From Steromphala cineraria (Eukaryota > Mollusca > Gastropoda > Trochida > Trochidae), in the NCBI GenBank assembly GCA_916613615.1, contig OU744726.1, positions 19,285,515-19,349,514 on the forward strand: a stretch of 64,000 bases of DNA. The letters are read 5' to 3'. Below, in pieces: positions 54,801 to 64,000 of the stretch (position 1 is its first letter; every line of letters begins with the position of its first letter). The position numbers and the translations under genes were made by a program. The notes below the pieces were generated by a model that saw only the letters and a list, made by a program, of their open reading frames with translations, did no database searches and had not been told where the DNA came from.

Positions 54801-57800
54801 GAGGACAGAGTCTCTTAGAACCTTACCAATGGTTTCCCTACGTTTATTACCGAATTTTTAAACATCATTTTGACCTTGTACAAAAATGGGAGAATATGAA
54901 GAAACATTATGTCTCATAGTGTTGAACAACCTGTAAGAGTACTGTTTACGATTATCTATAAATCTATTATACCTAAAGAGGACAGACAATACCCGGTGGT
55001 CGAGTGGGTCAAGGTTTTGGTACGCTCAGGGCTAGCTATTGTTGCCTCGTGAGGGCGTTCGGTTGGAATCGGGTACTCGTCTCGAAAATAAAACCCAACG
55101 ATTTGATGCATGCATTTAGAGCTAGTAATCGAAATGTTAAGTAGCAATATAGAACTCAAATAGAACGTTCTCGGGCACCAATAGAATCCCCAATATAATC
55201 ATTCATGCTGTATATAAATGATCCCACGAGCATTTACCTCGTGAGGGATACTAAAAGTAGGCCAGATTTTTAGGTAATCTACAAAGATAGATATTTCGTC
55301 TATCGGGAAATTTGTCATCAGGCAGTCTCACTTTTCAACATTTTACATTTATTTTTAAAAAATTATCAAGGAATAATCAATTTTCGATTGTGTGTCCCCC
55401 AGGCGGTTCACTGGTGGAGAGTAACGACCCCGGGGACCTCTCCAACCCCACCAACGTGTGCTACCGGTACGACGCCACCGGCAACTACTGGACCCGCATC
55501 GCCCCCATGAGGCACAAGCGCATGTACCACGCCGTGGCCGTGTTGTGTGGCGTGCTCTACGCTGTCGGGGGACAGAACGAACATGGAGAGTGAGTATAGA
55601 AGGACATTTTGAAATGATATGAATACATATTAAGCCTGTGGTGAATTTGTTTTCTTCTAAATTCCAATATTCCTTACCTTTCCAGAGATGGTACTTAATC
55701 CTGTCTTCACACCTCTAAACATGTGTTATATATGTCGATATATTGCTATACCGTATTTCTCGTTTCTTCCGTCATCCATTAACGATATGCATTTGCAAAT
55801 AATCATTTTCATCCAACTCATGCTACATGGATACGAACTTGTTACAACAAGTAGTTTCCGCTTGTACGAAACATAATGTAACGAGTTCGTATCCCTGTAG
55901 CGGTATTATTTTAAAACTTTTTTTAAAAGTGGAACAAAGTTTATTCAAATCAGATTATGATAAAAAGATGATAAGGTTGATTTGCCAGGCCTACGTATGA
56001 CAGCCATGCTTGTTTGCAAATGAAGCACCAACTAATCCCCATGTTCTCTTTTATCTCCCCCATCCAGGAGTTTGTCCTCAGTGGAGTACTACAACCCCGA
56101 TACTGACCGGTGGGGCGAGGTCTATCCAATGTCCGAACCCAAGATCGGCGCGTGCAGTGCGGGTCACCGTGACCATGTGTACGTGGTTGGAGGATTCCTC
56201 GAGACAGCCGAAGAAAAGGTCGTCCTGGGAACGGTCGAATGTTACGATCCACGGAGAAACAGGTTCGATAACATTCACTTTCACTGAAGCGGACGTAAAA
56301 TATAATAAGATGTTATTTACAGAAATGTAAATACTTTATAAGCTCATACAAAACACTTTGGTGAGATTCTCTGTTTATGTAGAGCGTACTTAAAATATTT
56401 ACAAATTGAAAACATGACTACGGTCCTTTTTTTACTTTGGCCTTCTTATAGCTGGTCTTTTACCTCGAAAGCAAAACAGATGGCAGTACGCAATCAATCG
56501 CAAAATAAAGACTTGCTGCATTTAGTCTGATTTCGTGATTTGAGTTCCTCGTCTAAGAGTAGCAGCTGGAATACGGTAAGTAAGAACGTTGACGGAATCA
56601 GAGACCCATCTAAGACGGGGACTAGTGTCACTTATACATTGCTGTGGAAGTTTAGCGCTTGGCAATATTTCAGCCATTAGCGGCGGGGTGTTGTGCGTTT
56701 CTAGTCATTTCCAAAAACTGATATTTCCCTCTATTTACAGATGGATAAGCAAGAACCCACTGCCGGGTCCTCGGTGCCACGCAGGAATGGTGGAGGTGAA
56801 GGGGACGCTGTATCTCGTCGGGGGGTCCACCTTCTACGACGACAGCGACGCCATCAGCAGCCTGGACGCCATCCTCCGCTTGGACGACAACCACGACCGC
56901 TGGGATGTCATCCAGACCTTGAGGGTGCCCAGACACGACGCCGGCGTCTCCGCCATTGGTACGTGCATTATATAGAGACAGACGTGGCGACCTCATTGAG
57001 ATGAGAGAACCGCACCCAACTAAATTACTGTATTCGAGAAACTATGCTATGTGGTGAGAGACGGATTTTTCTCAGTTCTAGAAAAGTGTTCTCGCCACTC
57101 GGGAAAATACCAGGTTCATCCCGTCACAAGATGAGAGATTAATGATATCACACTGAAAAAAAAGATATCCTTTATGAATCTATGACAACCACACGCAAAT
57201 CACCAAAATCTTGTTCCTGATCAAAGTACTGCTCGCAATAATCTTAGCAATCAACTCTCTACCATCATGATTTTTCAATACAGTTTTCCCTAATAACATA
57301 CTGAAGTTTTAGAACGAGGCCTCTGGTTAATGCCGTGGCAATACTTAATTCTTTTACATATTCCAAGCTTAAGTCAACAACGTGATGTAACAAAGACCTT
57401 GACGGATAAGGAATGTCCGACGAGATTACAAACCTTTGGTGTTCTTGTGTTTGATATCCTGAATGTATAGAAATATGGATCTGGCAGATTTGTTGTCAAT
57501 ATCATTTATCACAATGTTTAATAAAAAGTGGTTGTCTTGAATAAATATTTTAACATTCTTCCCTAAAAGGGTTAACAAAATACCCTTAGCTTTTTAAGGC
57601 GAGATGTATTGCATCACCGCCCTAATACCTTATCTGTGTTTATACACACTACCTCTTACGGTCTGTACACGAGTGTATTCTCGTTTGGCAAGTTGTGAAT
57701 GTGTTATGCAACCCTTTGGTGAAAGGAAACCGAGTTTGTTTATTAAAAAAGCTAGATAACCCTTGCTATCTTTAATCCTTGAGTAATTTGTCAACCGAGA

Positions 57801-60800
57801 TCAGCTTTTTATTTCATGATCAATTTTGAGGATTTTGTAAACACAATCTGAACGCTAATAATACCTGACCGACTTTTTTTTTCAAAGCGTCGCTTGCTTT
57901 TCGTTACGAAGATTGACAAGGCTTAAACTTATCAAGATTGTGTATTCGCACAATAGTGCATGTGGAGACTATTCTAGTAAGAAGATACCTTCCGTATACC
58001 TTCCGCGTCCCAATGTTCTCTTTCCATCTTCTTGTCCAGGAGGAAAAGACCTATAACGCTGCAATGTTATACACAGACCCCTTAGCCAATGGGAATTGTA
58101 AATTGTAGATGTTGGCCCTGTGACAATAAGCCTAGAATGCATAAATATCCGATATTGAAATGTCTAACCTATAATTATGACAATATTTTTAACAATTGAT
58201 TATCCCATGGTCGGATATTGTATAAATAGAGATTTTTATCCGAGGAAGTGTGTCATATATGACTTTTACGAAACGAGTGTGAATTTTCCTATTACCCGAG
58301 CGAGAGCGAAATTCATATTGCCACACTTCCGAGGGTGTTAATTTCATTATTACCGATTCTATTCCGTTTTAAAATCTTAGGAACATTCAAGAAACGTGCC
58401 GCTTCCCTTGCGACGGCCGGCAACAATGACGTCACGAACAATGGTGTTATGACGTCACAGGCGAAAAAATACGGGAACTCGCGCTACAACAATCGTTGCT
58501 AGGCAAAAGTGATATGTGCACTAGTGCCAACCTCCAAGTCAGGGCGCCTTCCCTCCGATTGTCTCTCCGGTAGTGACGTCTGTCTGGAGCTAGCACTAGC
58601 ACTAGTGCTCATATTGAAAATACGTCACCACTTATTTCCAACCATATGGGTAATAATAATGTGATTGAAATCGAATGAGCTACAAAACCAATGACAGTAA
58701 CGTCCAATCACTTCCAACAATGATGAAATTTTACCAAATCATACTTTGGAATTCACGAAAGGCTTAGAATTACTTCCAAAACGAGATAAGGTCCCAGATC
58801 CGAATTAGTAGGCCTATGCAAACATGATATGACCACAAATTCAGGTTCAGATTAGACGCCTTATCATTACCACGTTCAAAAGAGATATCCCCGCATTTAA
58901 CCTTGCATGTCTAGACGGAGTACAGGGACCTACGGCAGTCATTGTGATTTACAGGGCATTGAAGCTCTTGTCGCAAACTGATAAACCGGGGGAAACAGTG
59001 ACCTGACTTAAGAGACTAGAGATTAAAGTTTCCAACATGATTACGTTCGCTGACATGAAGCGGACATGTATGTGTTACACCTGACAATATTTGAAGAAAC
59101 TATTGCTCTCTGGCAGTAAATCAACATTTGGAATTTAAACGGAATACCACGGGCACCCCAAGTACAAATGAATAATTTTTCTGAAAGTGTTACATATTCC
59201 CCTTTTTAAGTATAAATGGTGGTATACTATAACGTCATTTATTACCCATATGGTTGAAAATAAGTAGTGACATATTTTCAATTTGAGCACTAGTGCACAT
59301 ATCACTTTTGCCTAGCAATGATTGTTGTAACGCGAGTTCCCTACTTTTTCCGACTGTGACGTCATAACACCATTGTTAGTGACGTCACTTTAGCCGTCCC
59401 TCGCAAGTGAAGCGGCCCGTTTCTTGGATAGTTCGAAGAGAGTAAAATCGAAAAGAATCGGTAATAAAGAAATTATAACCCTCGGAAGCGTGTCATATGA
59501 CTTTTACGAAACTCGTGCACATTTGTGTATAACCCTCGCTCTCGCTCGGGTAATACACAAATTCACACTCGTTTCGTAAAAGTCATATGACACACTTCCT
59601 CGGGTAATAATCTCTATTTAATATGTTAACCACACGAGTGCATAAAATCAGTATATTCCGAGCTAGAGCGAGTATGTCATGGGCACATTTTTCATAACCA
59701 ACGTCTAGAAAATTGATGTAGGAAAACAATCATCTGTCAAGCGTAGGCGGATTATCCGCCGTCGACGCATTTATAAACAATGTCATAGACAGATAGACAG
59801 ACAGATTAAAAAGTACAGAAGTATATACGAACAAAATAAACCATAGTTAAGAGCCACCCATATAGGGTTATGAGAGACTATACGTACAATATATATGATA
59901 AGAGTAAATATGTGGTAAAATCTATACTTCTGCATAAAAATAGGCGAAATATTACGTCCACCCATCATCTATTGTTATTGTAACTTAACGAGGTCAAATA
60001 GTTATATTTGCCACAGATCATTCTTATGTTAATTCCCGCCTAAGGGATAATTAAGCTAAAAAGTGATAATTAATCATTTGACTGCTGACAATTTGTTTTC
60101 ATTAAAAAATTTGCCTTATTGGTTTTTAAAAATTGTATTGCTGTGATGATGTTGTTATCTCGGTCCGGATGTTTCAGAAACTCGCCTAGGGAAGTAAGTT
60201 AAACGCCTGTAAATACGGACATTTCTTTGACAAGCGACCAAGCTGCATTTGCTTCTAATGTTTTTTTGTTGACGGGTTGATGATTTTAAATGTACTGTCT
60301 TGAAAGAAAGTTGCTAAGGAAAACTCTTTTCATTCATGTCGGCTTTTACAATTTTTATCAAAGTTGTAATAATATGTTAAAGGCTTTAAATACTTACAAT
60401 AGGTGTATACTATGGCGCTGATGCACCATCAAGAACTTTGCAATATATGTCACTTTCACGTAACTAACGATCCCAAAAGTGGTGTATGGGAATGTTAGGA
60501 CGAAAAAGTAAAGATCTTTTGCAGTTTTTACTGAGGTTGGGGCTACTATTGTTAGTCTGGTTTCAACCGCCGCTGGCCGCATGTTCCATTCACTTTGAAT
60601 GTATCCCAATAATTTTTTCAGAGCTCATATACATATATTATTGGCTATTCCTCTCATGGAATATTTTGACCTCTTCACATTCAGAGTCAAAGGTCAAGGT
60701 TACATAATTTATGAATGATAACAGATGAACCATCAATTTCATAACCTACATTGGAGGTAACAGTAAGTTTCTGATTGTTTTTTTTTTTAAATACAATTCC

Positions 60801-60995
60801 ACAAATCATTCCGTTTTCTTTGCAGGGAACAACATATACATAGTTGGAGGTGTGACGTCATCAGACAACCACGCACTTGCTGACGTGGAGGTGTTAGACG
60901 TGGCGACCTGTGATTGGGTGGAAGGGACGGATTGGCTCACCCATGCTGCTCTTGGCATCTCGTGCTGTACCCTTGAGGCTAGATCAACAACATAG
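50479..60995 (+). CDS. BTB-BACK-Kelch protein (seven coding exons)
   Basis: Exons 50479-51803, 53888-54035, 54464-54752, 55403-55589, 56068-56262, 56741-56958 and 60826-60995 join with GT-AG borders and matching phases to 2532 bp: 843 codons plus TAG. Layout: a basic/Ser-rich N-terminal extension (about 1-200), BTB domain (about 205-305, RMCDVVLKIAGHEFPAHKLA), BACK (about 315-440), a Pro-rich linker (about 445-525) and six Kelch blades (about 527-835), each with GG and Y-x6-W. BTB-Kelch proteins commonly act as substrate adaptors for CUL3 ubiquitin ligases or bind actin; which applies here is not determinable. The protein is longer than the usual 550-650 residues because of the extension and linker. 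Start chosen as the first in-frame ATG after an in-frame stop. The ortholog was not identified. Confidence 0.92.
52454..53313. mobile_element. PIF/Harbinger element with TTA target duplication
   Basis: Inverted ends GGCCCTTTTCTCATGCACG and CGTGCATGAGAAAAGGGCC are flanked by TTA at 52451-52453 and 53314-53316, the PIF/Harbinger signature. The arms extend about 160 bp each with near identity. A further copy of the end motif (gggcccttttctcatgcac) starts at about 52624 inside the left arm, indicating a nested or rearranged copy. Confidence 0.9.
52812..53174 (-). pseudogene. HARBI1-like transposase, N-terminal remnant
   Basis: The minus frame reads WMENFRMSKGTFELLCVELE followed by ALSRRGKRDTVREPLELDHK and VAIAQFA before a stop. 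This pattern (F-R-M-S-x-x-T-F-x-x-L, then P-L-x-x-x-x-K-V-A-I-A) is the N-terminal part of Harbinger/HARBI1 nucleases. The catalytic DDE region is absent, so it is a deletion derivative. The first nine residues are read from the terminal repeat. Confidence 0.8.
53888..54035 (+). CDS. Kelch gene exon 2: BACK end and linker
   Basis: 148 bp, phase 2 in, phase 0 out. It reads RFHALKYSGSQMMLNRNELP then PPERHYQPQAITTHGPSQY, the usual R-x-H-x-L end of BACK followed by a polar, Pro-rich linker. Acceptor ttttaaaag, donor AAC|GTAAGT. Confidence 0.85.
54464..54752 (+). CDS. Kelch gene exon 3: Pro-rich linker and blade 1
   Basis: 289 bp, phase 0 in, phase 1 out. A Pro-rich stretch (LAPSGPMPLPPRPPMMVATG) leads into the first blade (VATGG, then EYNPYSNSW) and the start of blade 2 (HIYVIG|G). 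Very GC-rich at third positions. Confidence 0.88.
54984..55120 (+). repeat. tRNA-derived SINE head in Kelch intron 3
   Basis: tggtcgagtgg (about 54997) fits the Pol III A box exactly and ggttggaatcg (about 55061) is close to the B box, about 64 bp apart. There is no full tRNA cloverleaf and sequence continues into an AT-rich body, so a SINE rather than a tRNA gene is favoured. Confidence 0.5.
55403..55589 (+). CDS. Kelch gene exon 4: blade 2 to blade 3 start
   Basis: 187 bp, phase 1 in, phase 2 out. It carries CYRYDATGNYWTRIAPMRHK and LYAVGGQNEHGE. The splice G|GC completes the first GG of blade 2. Confidence 0.9.
56068..56262 (+). CDS. Kelch gene exon 5: blade 3 to blade 4
   Basis: 195 bp, phase 2 in and out. 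It reads SSVEYYNPDTDRWGEVYPMS, then HVYVVGGFLETAEEKV and VECYDPRRNR. The donor AG|GTTCGA is non-consensus after GT, but is the only cut that continues in frame into WISKNPLPGPRCHAG. Confidence 0.85.
56650..56692 (+). repeat. Third fragment of the gastropod-type repeat
   Basis: gcgcttggcaatatttcagc then cattagcggcgggg, matching 1280-1325 and 4313-4370. It lies in the intron before Kelch exon 6. Confidence 0.55.
56741..56958 (+). CDS. Kelch gene exon 6: blade 4 end and blade 5
   Basis: 218 bp, phase 2 in, phase 1 out. It carries RWISKNPLPGPRCHAGMVEV, LYLVGGSTFYDDSD and LRLDDNHDRWDVIQTLRVPR. A diverged gastropod repeat fragment ends about 50 bp before its acceptor. Confidence 0.9.
57000..58200. 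other. Kelch intron 6, left part
   Basis: No coding frame, element ends or array recognised. Confidence 0.5.
58223..59620. mobile_element. 1.4-kb foldback element with four CRE palindromes
   Basis: The arms of roughly 400-450 bp are diverged reverse complements, beginning aaatagagattttta...ccgaggaagtgtgtcat and ending atgacacacttcctcgggta...tctctattt. Shared inner words include tttacgaaacgagtgtgaat, gaacaatggtgttatgacgt, gtgcactagtgc and acccatatgg. TGACGTCA lies at 58427-58434, 58450-58457, 59357-59364 and 59380-59387. The loop (about 58680-59160) has no coding frame. It fills part of Kelch intron 6. Confidence 0.82.
59621..60825. other. Kelch intron 6, right part
   Basis: No exon-like frame with suitable phase. 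A TCAAAGGTCAAGGTTA motif occurs near 60686-60701. Confidence 0.5.
60826..60995 (+). CDS. Kelch gene exon 7: blade 6 and stop
   Basis: 170 bp, phase 1 in. It reads GNNIYIVGGVTSSDNHALAD, VEVLDVATCDW, and ends CCTLEARSTT with TAG at 60993-60995. It is separated from exon 6 by a 3.9-kb intron, the largest in the gene. Confidence 0.88.
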
Positions 60996-61232
60996 AACTT
61001 AAAAAGAAAACGTGTCTTTACTATAATGGAATAGATTCTTGTGATCGTTAGAAAAATGAACTTGAGTGAAGGATAGATTAAGAATTTTCATATAAATTTT
61101 GGAAAATTAATGTGTGTTACATCATGAGAAACCTTTAAACTTTGACAAACCACAAGAGGGTACATCTTTGTATACGATTATGTTTTCAGTAGTATTTATA
61201 TTCTATTTGATAAATATATATATAATTTTTCT

Positions 61233-61238
61233 ATTAAA
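61233..61238 (+). terminator. Possible poly(A) signal of the Kelch gene
   Basis: ATTAAA, about 240 bp after the stop codon; no AATAAA was seen closer. Weak evidence because the region is AT-rich. Confidence 0.3.
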
Positions 61239-62051
61239 TCCTATGATTATATAAACTTAATAAGTTGTATACCCAATATATATTCTTGAATAGAAATACA
61301 ACCTTTGTAATAATATTTTATTGTTGTCTCTGGTTTGTTTAATTAACAAAAGATCTGAAGAACTGAGATTTTTAATTGATTTTTATTTGTAATTTTGTTG
61401 TTTCTATGATACCAGCTTTAAAGGGAGGCTGATCGGATCTGCGAAAAACCTTAAGATTGAGTAAACGCCGGGACGGGCTCTTTGACTTTGTTATTGTTTT
61501 GCAGTTGCATGCTGGGAAAATTTTCGACTGGTTATACGATTACAATGCGCTGGAATTAAACGCTCTTCTGCTCAACGTATCATGGAATACTATAGGGAAT
61601 AAACGCATATTTACAACTATGGGTTTGAAACCAGCGGTAATAAATACCTGTTTCAAGAAAGAAGCTGTATTAATTCACAGTGTAACAAATGATCTAGGTC
61701 AGACGAAATCTTATGGGATAATTTTATAACTTATTTTCATAAAGATTAGATAAATTTCGAAACGAAAAGTTTTCGGGGTAGAATTTATTACTCAGAAAAA
61801 GAGACCATAGCAAAATTGGGAAGAAAGAGTTAAAATGCTTTCAATGAAACAATGGTGAAATAAACATAGTACCAGGTTAATTTACATCGGTACCTGGTAC
61901 AATATAAAACATGTTCAGTGAAAAAAAACAACGAACCTGCTTAGTTTGAGAGTTAGCGAGAGCCTCCAGCAACGAATCTGCTCAGATGATCAATATATAT
62001 AATCTTACAGTTTGGGAATGGTTCCGGAGGAAAAGCTTTCATTCATTAAAG

Positions 62052-62207
62052 TTTTCATTGGTCATATTTAATGTTCTACAACTTCATTGGTTCATTAAAC
62101 TAGACATTGTGCCGGAGAAAGAAATAACATTTTCATTGGTCATATTTAATGTTCTACAACTTCATTGGTTCATTAAACTGGACATTGTGCCCGAGAAAGA
62201 AATAACA
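62052..62207. repeat. 78-bp tandem duplication
   Basis: ttttcattggtcatatttaa begins at 62052 and 62130; the two units are almost identical. The step is 26 codons, so a frame reads through both; no known domain. Confidence 0.92.
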
Positions 62208-62474
62208 TTTAATGACACAATAATAAGCGGTGATTGTGTATATTTCTTTTCCACTAAGCCAGACACGACGGCGCCATCAAACAATGGCCCGGCAGTTATA
62301 TGACCTGTTACGACACATGACTAGACTCACTGGACGTCAATAAACTGACACCTCACACCTGTTATCTGTAACATCCGGCTTTTTGATACACAACTTCAAA
62401 TGGCAGATTCCTCGTCGTCTTCAAGGCACTTTTTAATGTGTATTAGATGTAACTGCAGACTATTAAATTTAAAA

Positions 62475-62550
62475 CTTCTTTGAGAGGCATTTTAGAAATT
62501 GGAATGACAAAGACGTTGTCATCCATGCATATATTCCTCTGCATTATTGT
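62475..62550. mobile_element. Rearranged 3'-end fragment of a PLE
   Basis: 62475-62508 is the reverse complement of the PLE 3' end (cttctttgagaggcatttta against taaaatgcctctcaaagaag, about 32853-32874). 62507-62550 continues in direct orientation with acaaagacgttgtcatcc and ttcctctgcattattgt, matching 32800-32841. So two pieces of the same terminus lie head to head. Confidence 0.75.
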
Positions 62551-62559
62551 TAAATTTAT

Positions 62560-64000
62560 TATAAAAATTTAAAACAATTTTATTTAAGAACGAAAATGAT
62601 AGATAATAATTATTAGATGAGAACATTGCTTTATTTTGTAAACCCCATTACCTATCACTCAGTTACATAATTTCACTGAATAATGAGACAAACATATATT
62701 TATCTACATTGCATATTTAGGCAATAAGCAAACATTAATATCATACTTCACTCTTTGATTGGATACTTTATCTTCTTAAACTGTGAGAAATAGTATGTTC
62801 ATTTTAAAAGATTTAGGGAAAAAATAGTCATATGATTTAATCATATTGTTTTCGTGAAAAAAAATATGCTAATGAATGGATTGATCAAAAGTTCAAAACT
62901 TATTTCAAAACCGTTCAAGTATAATTATTTTTTAATAAATGTAACAGGAAGGGTGATAGGGGCATATTTTTGTTCATATTTTGTTACATGATTGTTAAAT
63001 TACAAACCTATTCATACTAAGAACGAAGTAATCATATTTATAAAATGAAGAATAATATCGCGTCTAAATATCTGATTATCCTGCCTCAACGGTGATCGGG
63101 GAAAAAGTCACAGTCTTTCATTCACTTCAACTACCTAAAACAATTGACTTAAAAGCTCTGTCATGAAAGCATTCTTGTATTTCTATATAAACTTCCTTTT
63201 CTTGTGAGATCACCATCCATCAACTGTAACATAACTGTTGTATCCGGAGCGCTATCAACATTTAAACCACTAAAAGCTCAGAGAAAATTCATCCTTTCGG
63301 ACAATGAAATGAAAAAGGGGGACAAATGCTTGGTGGTAATGGTGCTTCAAAAGTATGGAATTCATTAAATCCTGATATCCAAAATAAAGATACACATAAC
63401 ACAGTTTCAAAAATACAAATTACTGTGATATTCAATATTTATTAAATTATAAAATGATAAATATTGTTTACAAAGACAACATAAGATAAGTCATAGCATG
63501 TGGCCTATCATCAGTCAACTTAATTTCAACACACAGAACTTATTTGAAACACCAAACATTTCAATAAGCATTACTATCATAAAATATTGTGATTTTTCCC
63601 TAGGCAAATTCGTGACTTTTTTCCGATGACCGTGTCAGATGCGGTCACGGATTTCAAAACGATGTACACTATTTTCAACAAATCATACAAGATAGAAATC
63701 TTTCCTCTATTTGAAAGGGTTTGTTAAAAGCACTGTACTTAGAACGAGGATTAAAACGTTGTTCTCATATCATTAAGGCTTAACTTGTATGGAAATGATA
63801 TATTTCGAAAAAACAGATTGACAAAATGATAAAAAGTTTAGCCACGCGTTCATGATTTAGCGAAGTAAACCTACTAACTTTACAAAGAAAATACTATTTC
63901 AAAACAAAGACTTTATATTTATCATATATGGTGAAAAGTAGTACATATACGGAACGTAAATGCAATAACATTTAAAAATAACATACATAAAAAAGTTTCT
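62560..64000. other. Intergenic DNA at right edge
   Basis: AT-rich; no frame with a recognised domain, no array, no element ends. Confidence 0.5.

Noticed and set aside
54984..55090. A functional tRNA gene
   Set aside because: A and B boxes are present, but no paired acceptor stem or anticodon arm could be drawn; SINE head is the better call.
61457..61729. 90-codon plus frame downstream of the Kelch gene
   Set aside because: No recognised domain, no splice or regulatory context; length is expected by chance over 64 kb.

Overview
The window looks like nuclear DNA of a marine invertebrate, most likely a mollusc and probably a gastropod. It is AT-rich, has GT-AG introns of 0.4 to 32 kb, and carries many short-lived repeats. 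Fragments at 1.3, 4.3 and 56.7 kb carry the block 'cttgggcaatatttcagccattagcg', which resembles an interspersed repeat I recall as common in gastropod genomes. No database search was possible, so the species is not named.

Two host genes are arranged head to head. On the minus strand, from a possible promoter near 47.1 kb to beyond the left edge, lies a secreted or membrane receptor-like gene: signal peptide, one immunoglobulin domain, then at least four fibronectin type III (FN3) domains. Nine coding exons join in frame to 490 codons and the gene continues off the window. Its first coding intron is about 32.4 kb and fills half the window. On the plus strand, 50.5-61.0 kb, lies a complete BTB-BACK-Kelch gene of seven coding exons (843 codons plus stop), starting just downstream of an E-box and two perfect CRE palindromes.

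Everything else is intron or intergenic DNA shaped by mobile elements and local duplication. Elements with recognisable ends include a hAT-type element (2.0-3.1 kb, exact 8-bp target duplication), a Tigger/pogo-type MITE ending six bases inside a splice donor (3.3-3.8 kb), a foldback MITE (8.1-8.3 kb), and a 5'-truncated Penelope-like retroelement with a 12-bp target duplication, a broken reverse transcriptase and a GIY-YIG endonuclease (30.4-32.9 kb). In Kelch intron 1 a PIF/Harbinger element with a transposase remnant sits inside an older foldback element (52.0-53.8 kb). A 1.4-kb foldback element in Kelch intron 6 carries four CRE palindromes.

Two elements at 18.1-19.1 and 21.8-23.1 kb share an unusual architecture: tandem repeats full of TGACCT/AGGTCA (nuclear-receptor half-site) motifs, then a microsatellite, then a GC-rich terminal hairpin. 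The large intron also contains at least seven separate degenerate tandem arrays with periods of about 46 to 178 bp, one of which duplicates the splice acceptor of the Ig exon. No CRISPR, operon, rRNA or convincing tRNA gene was seen.
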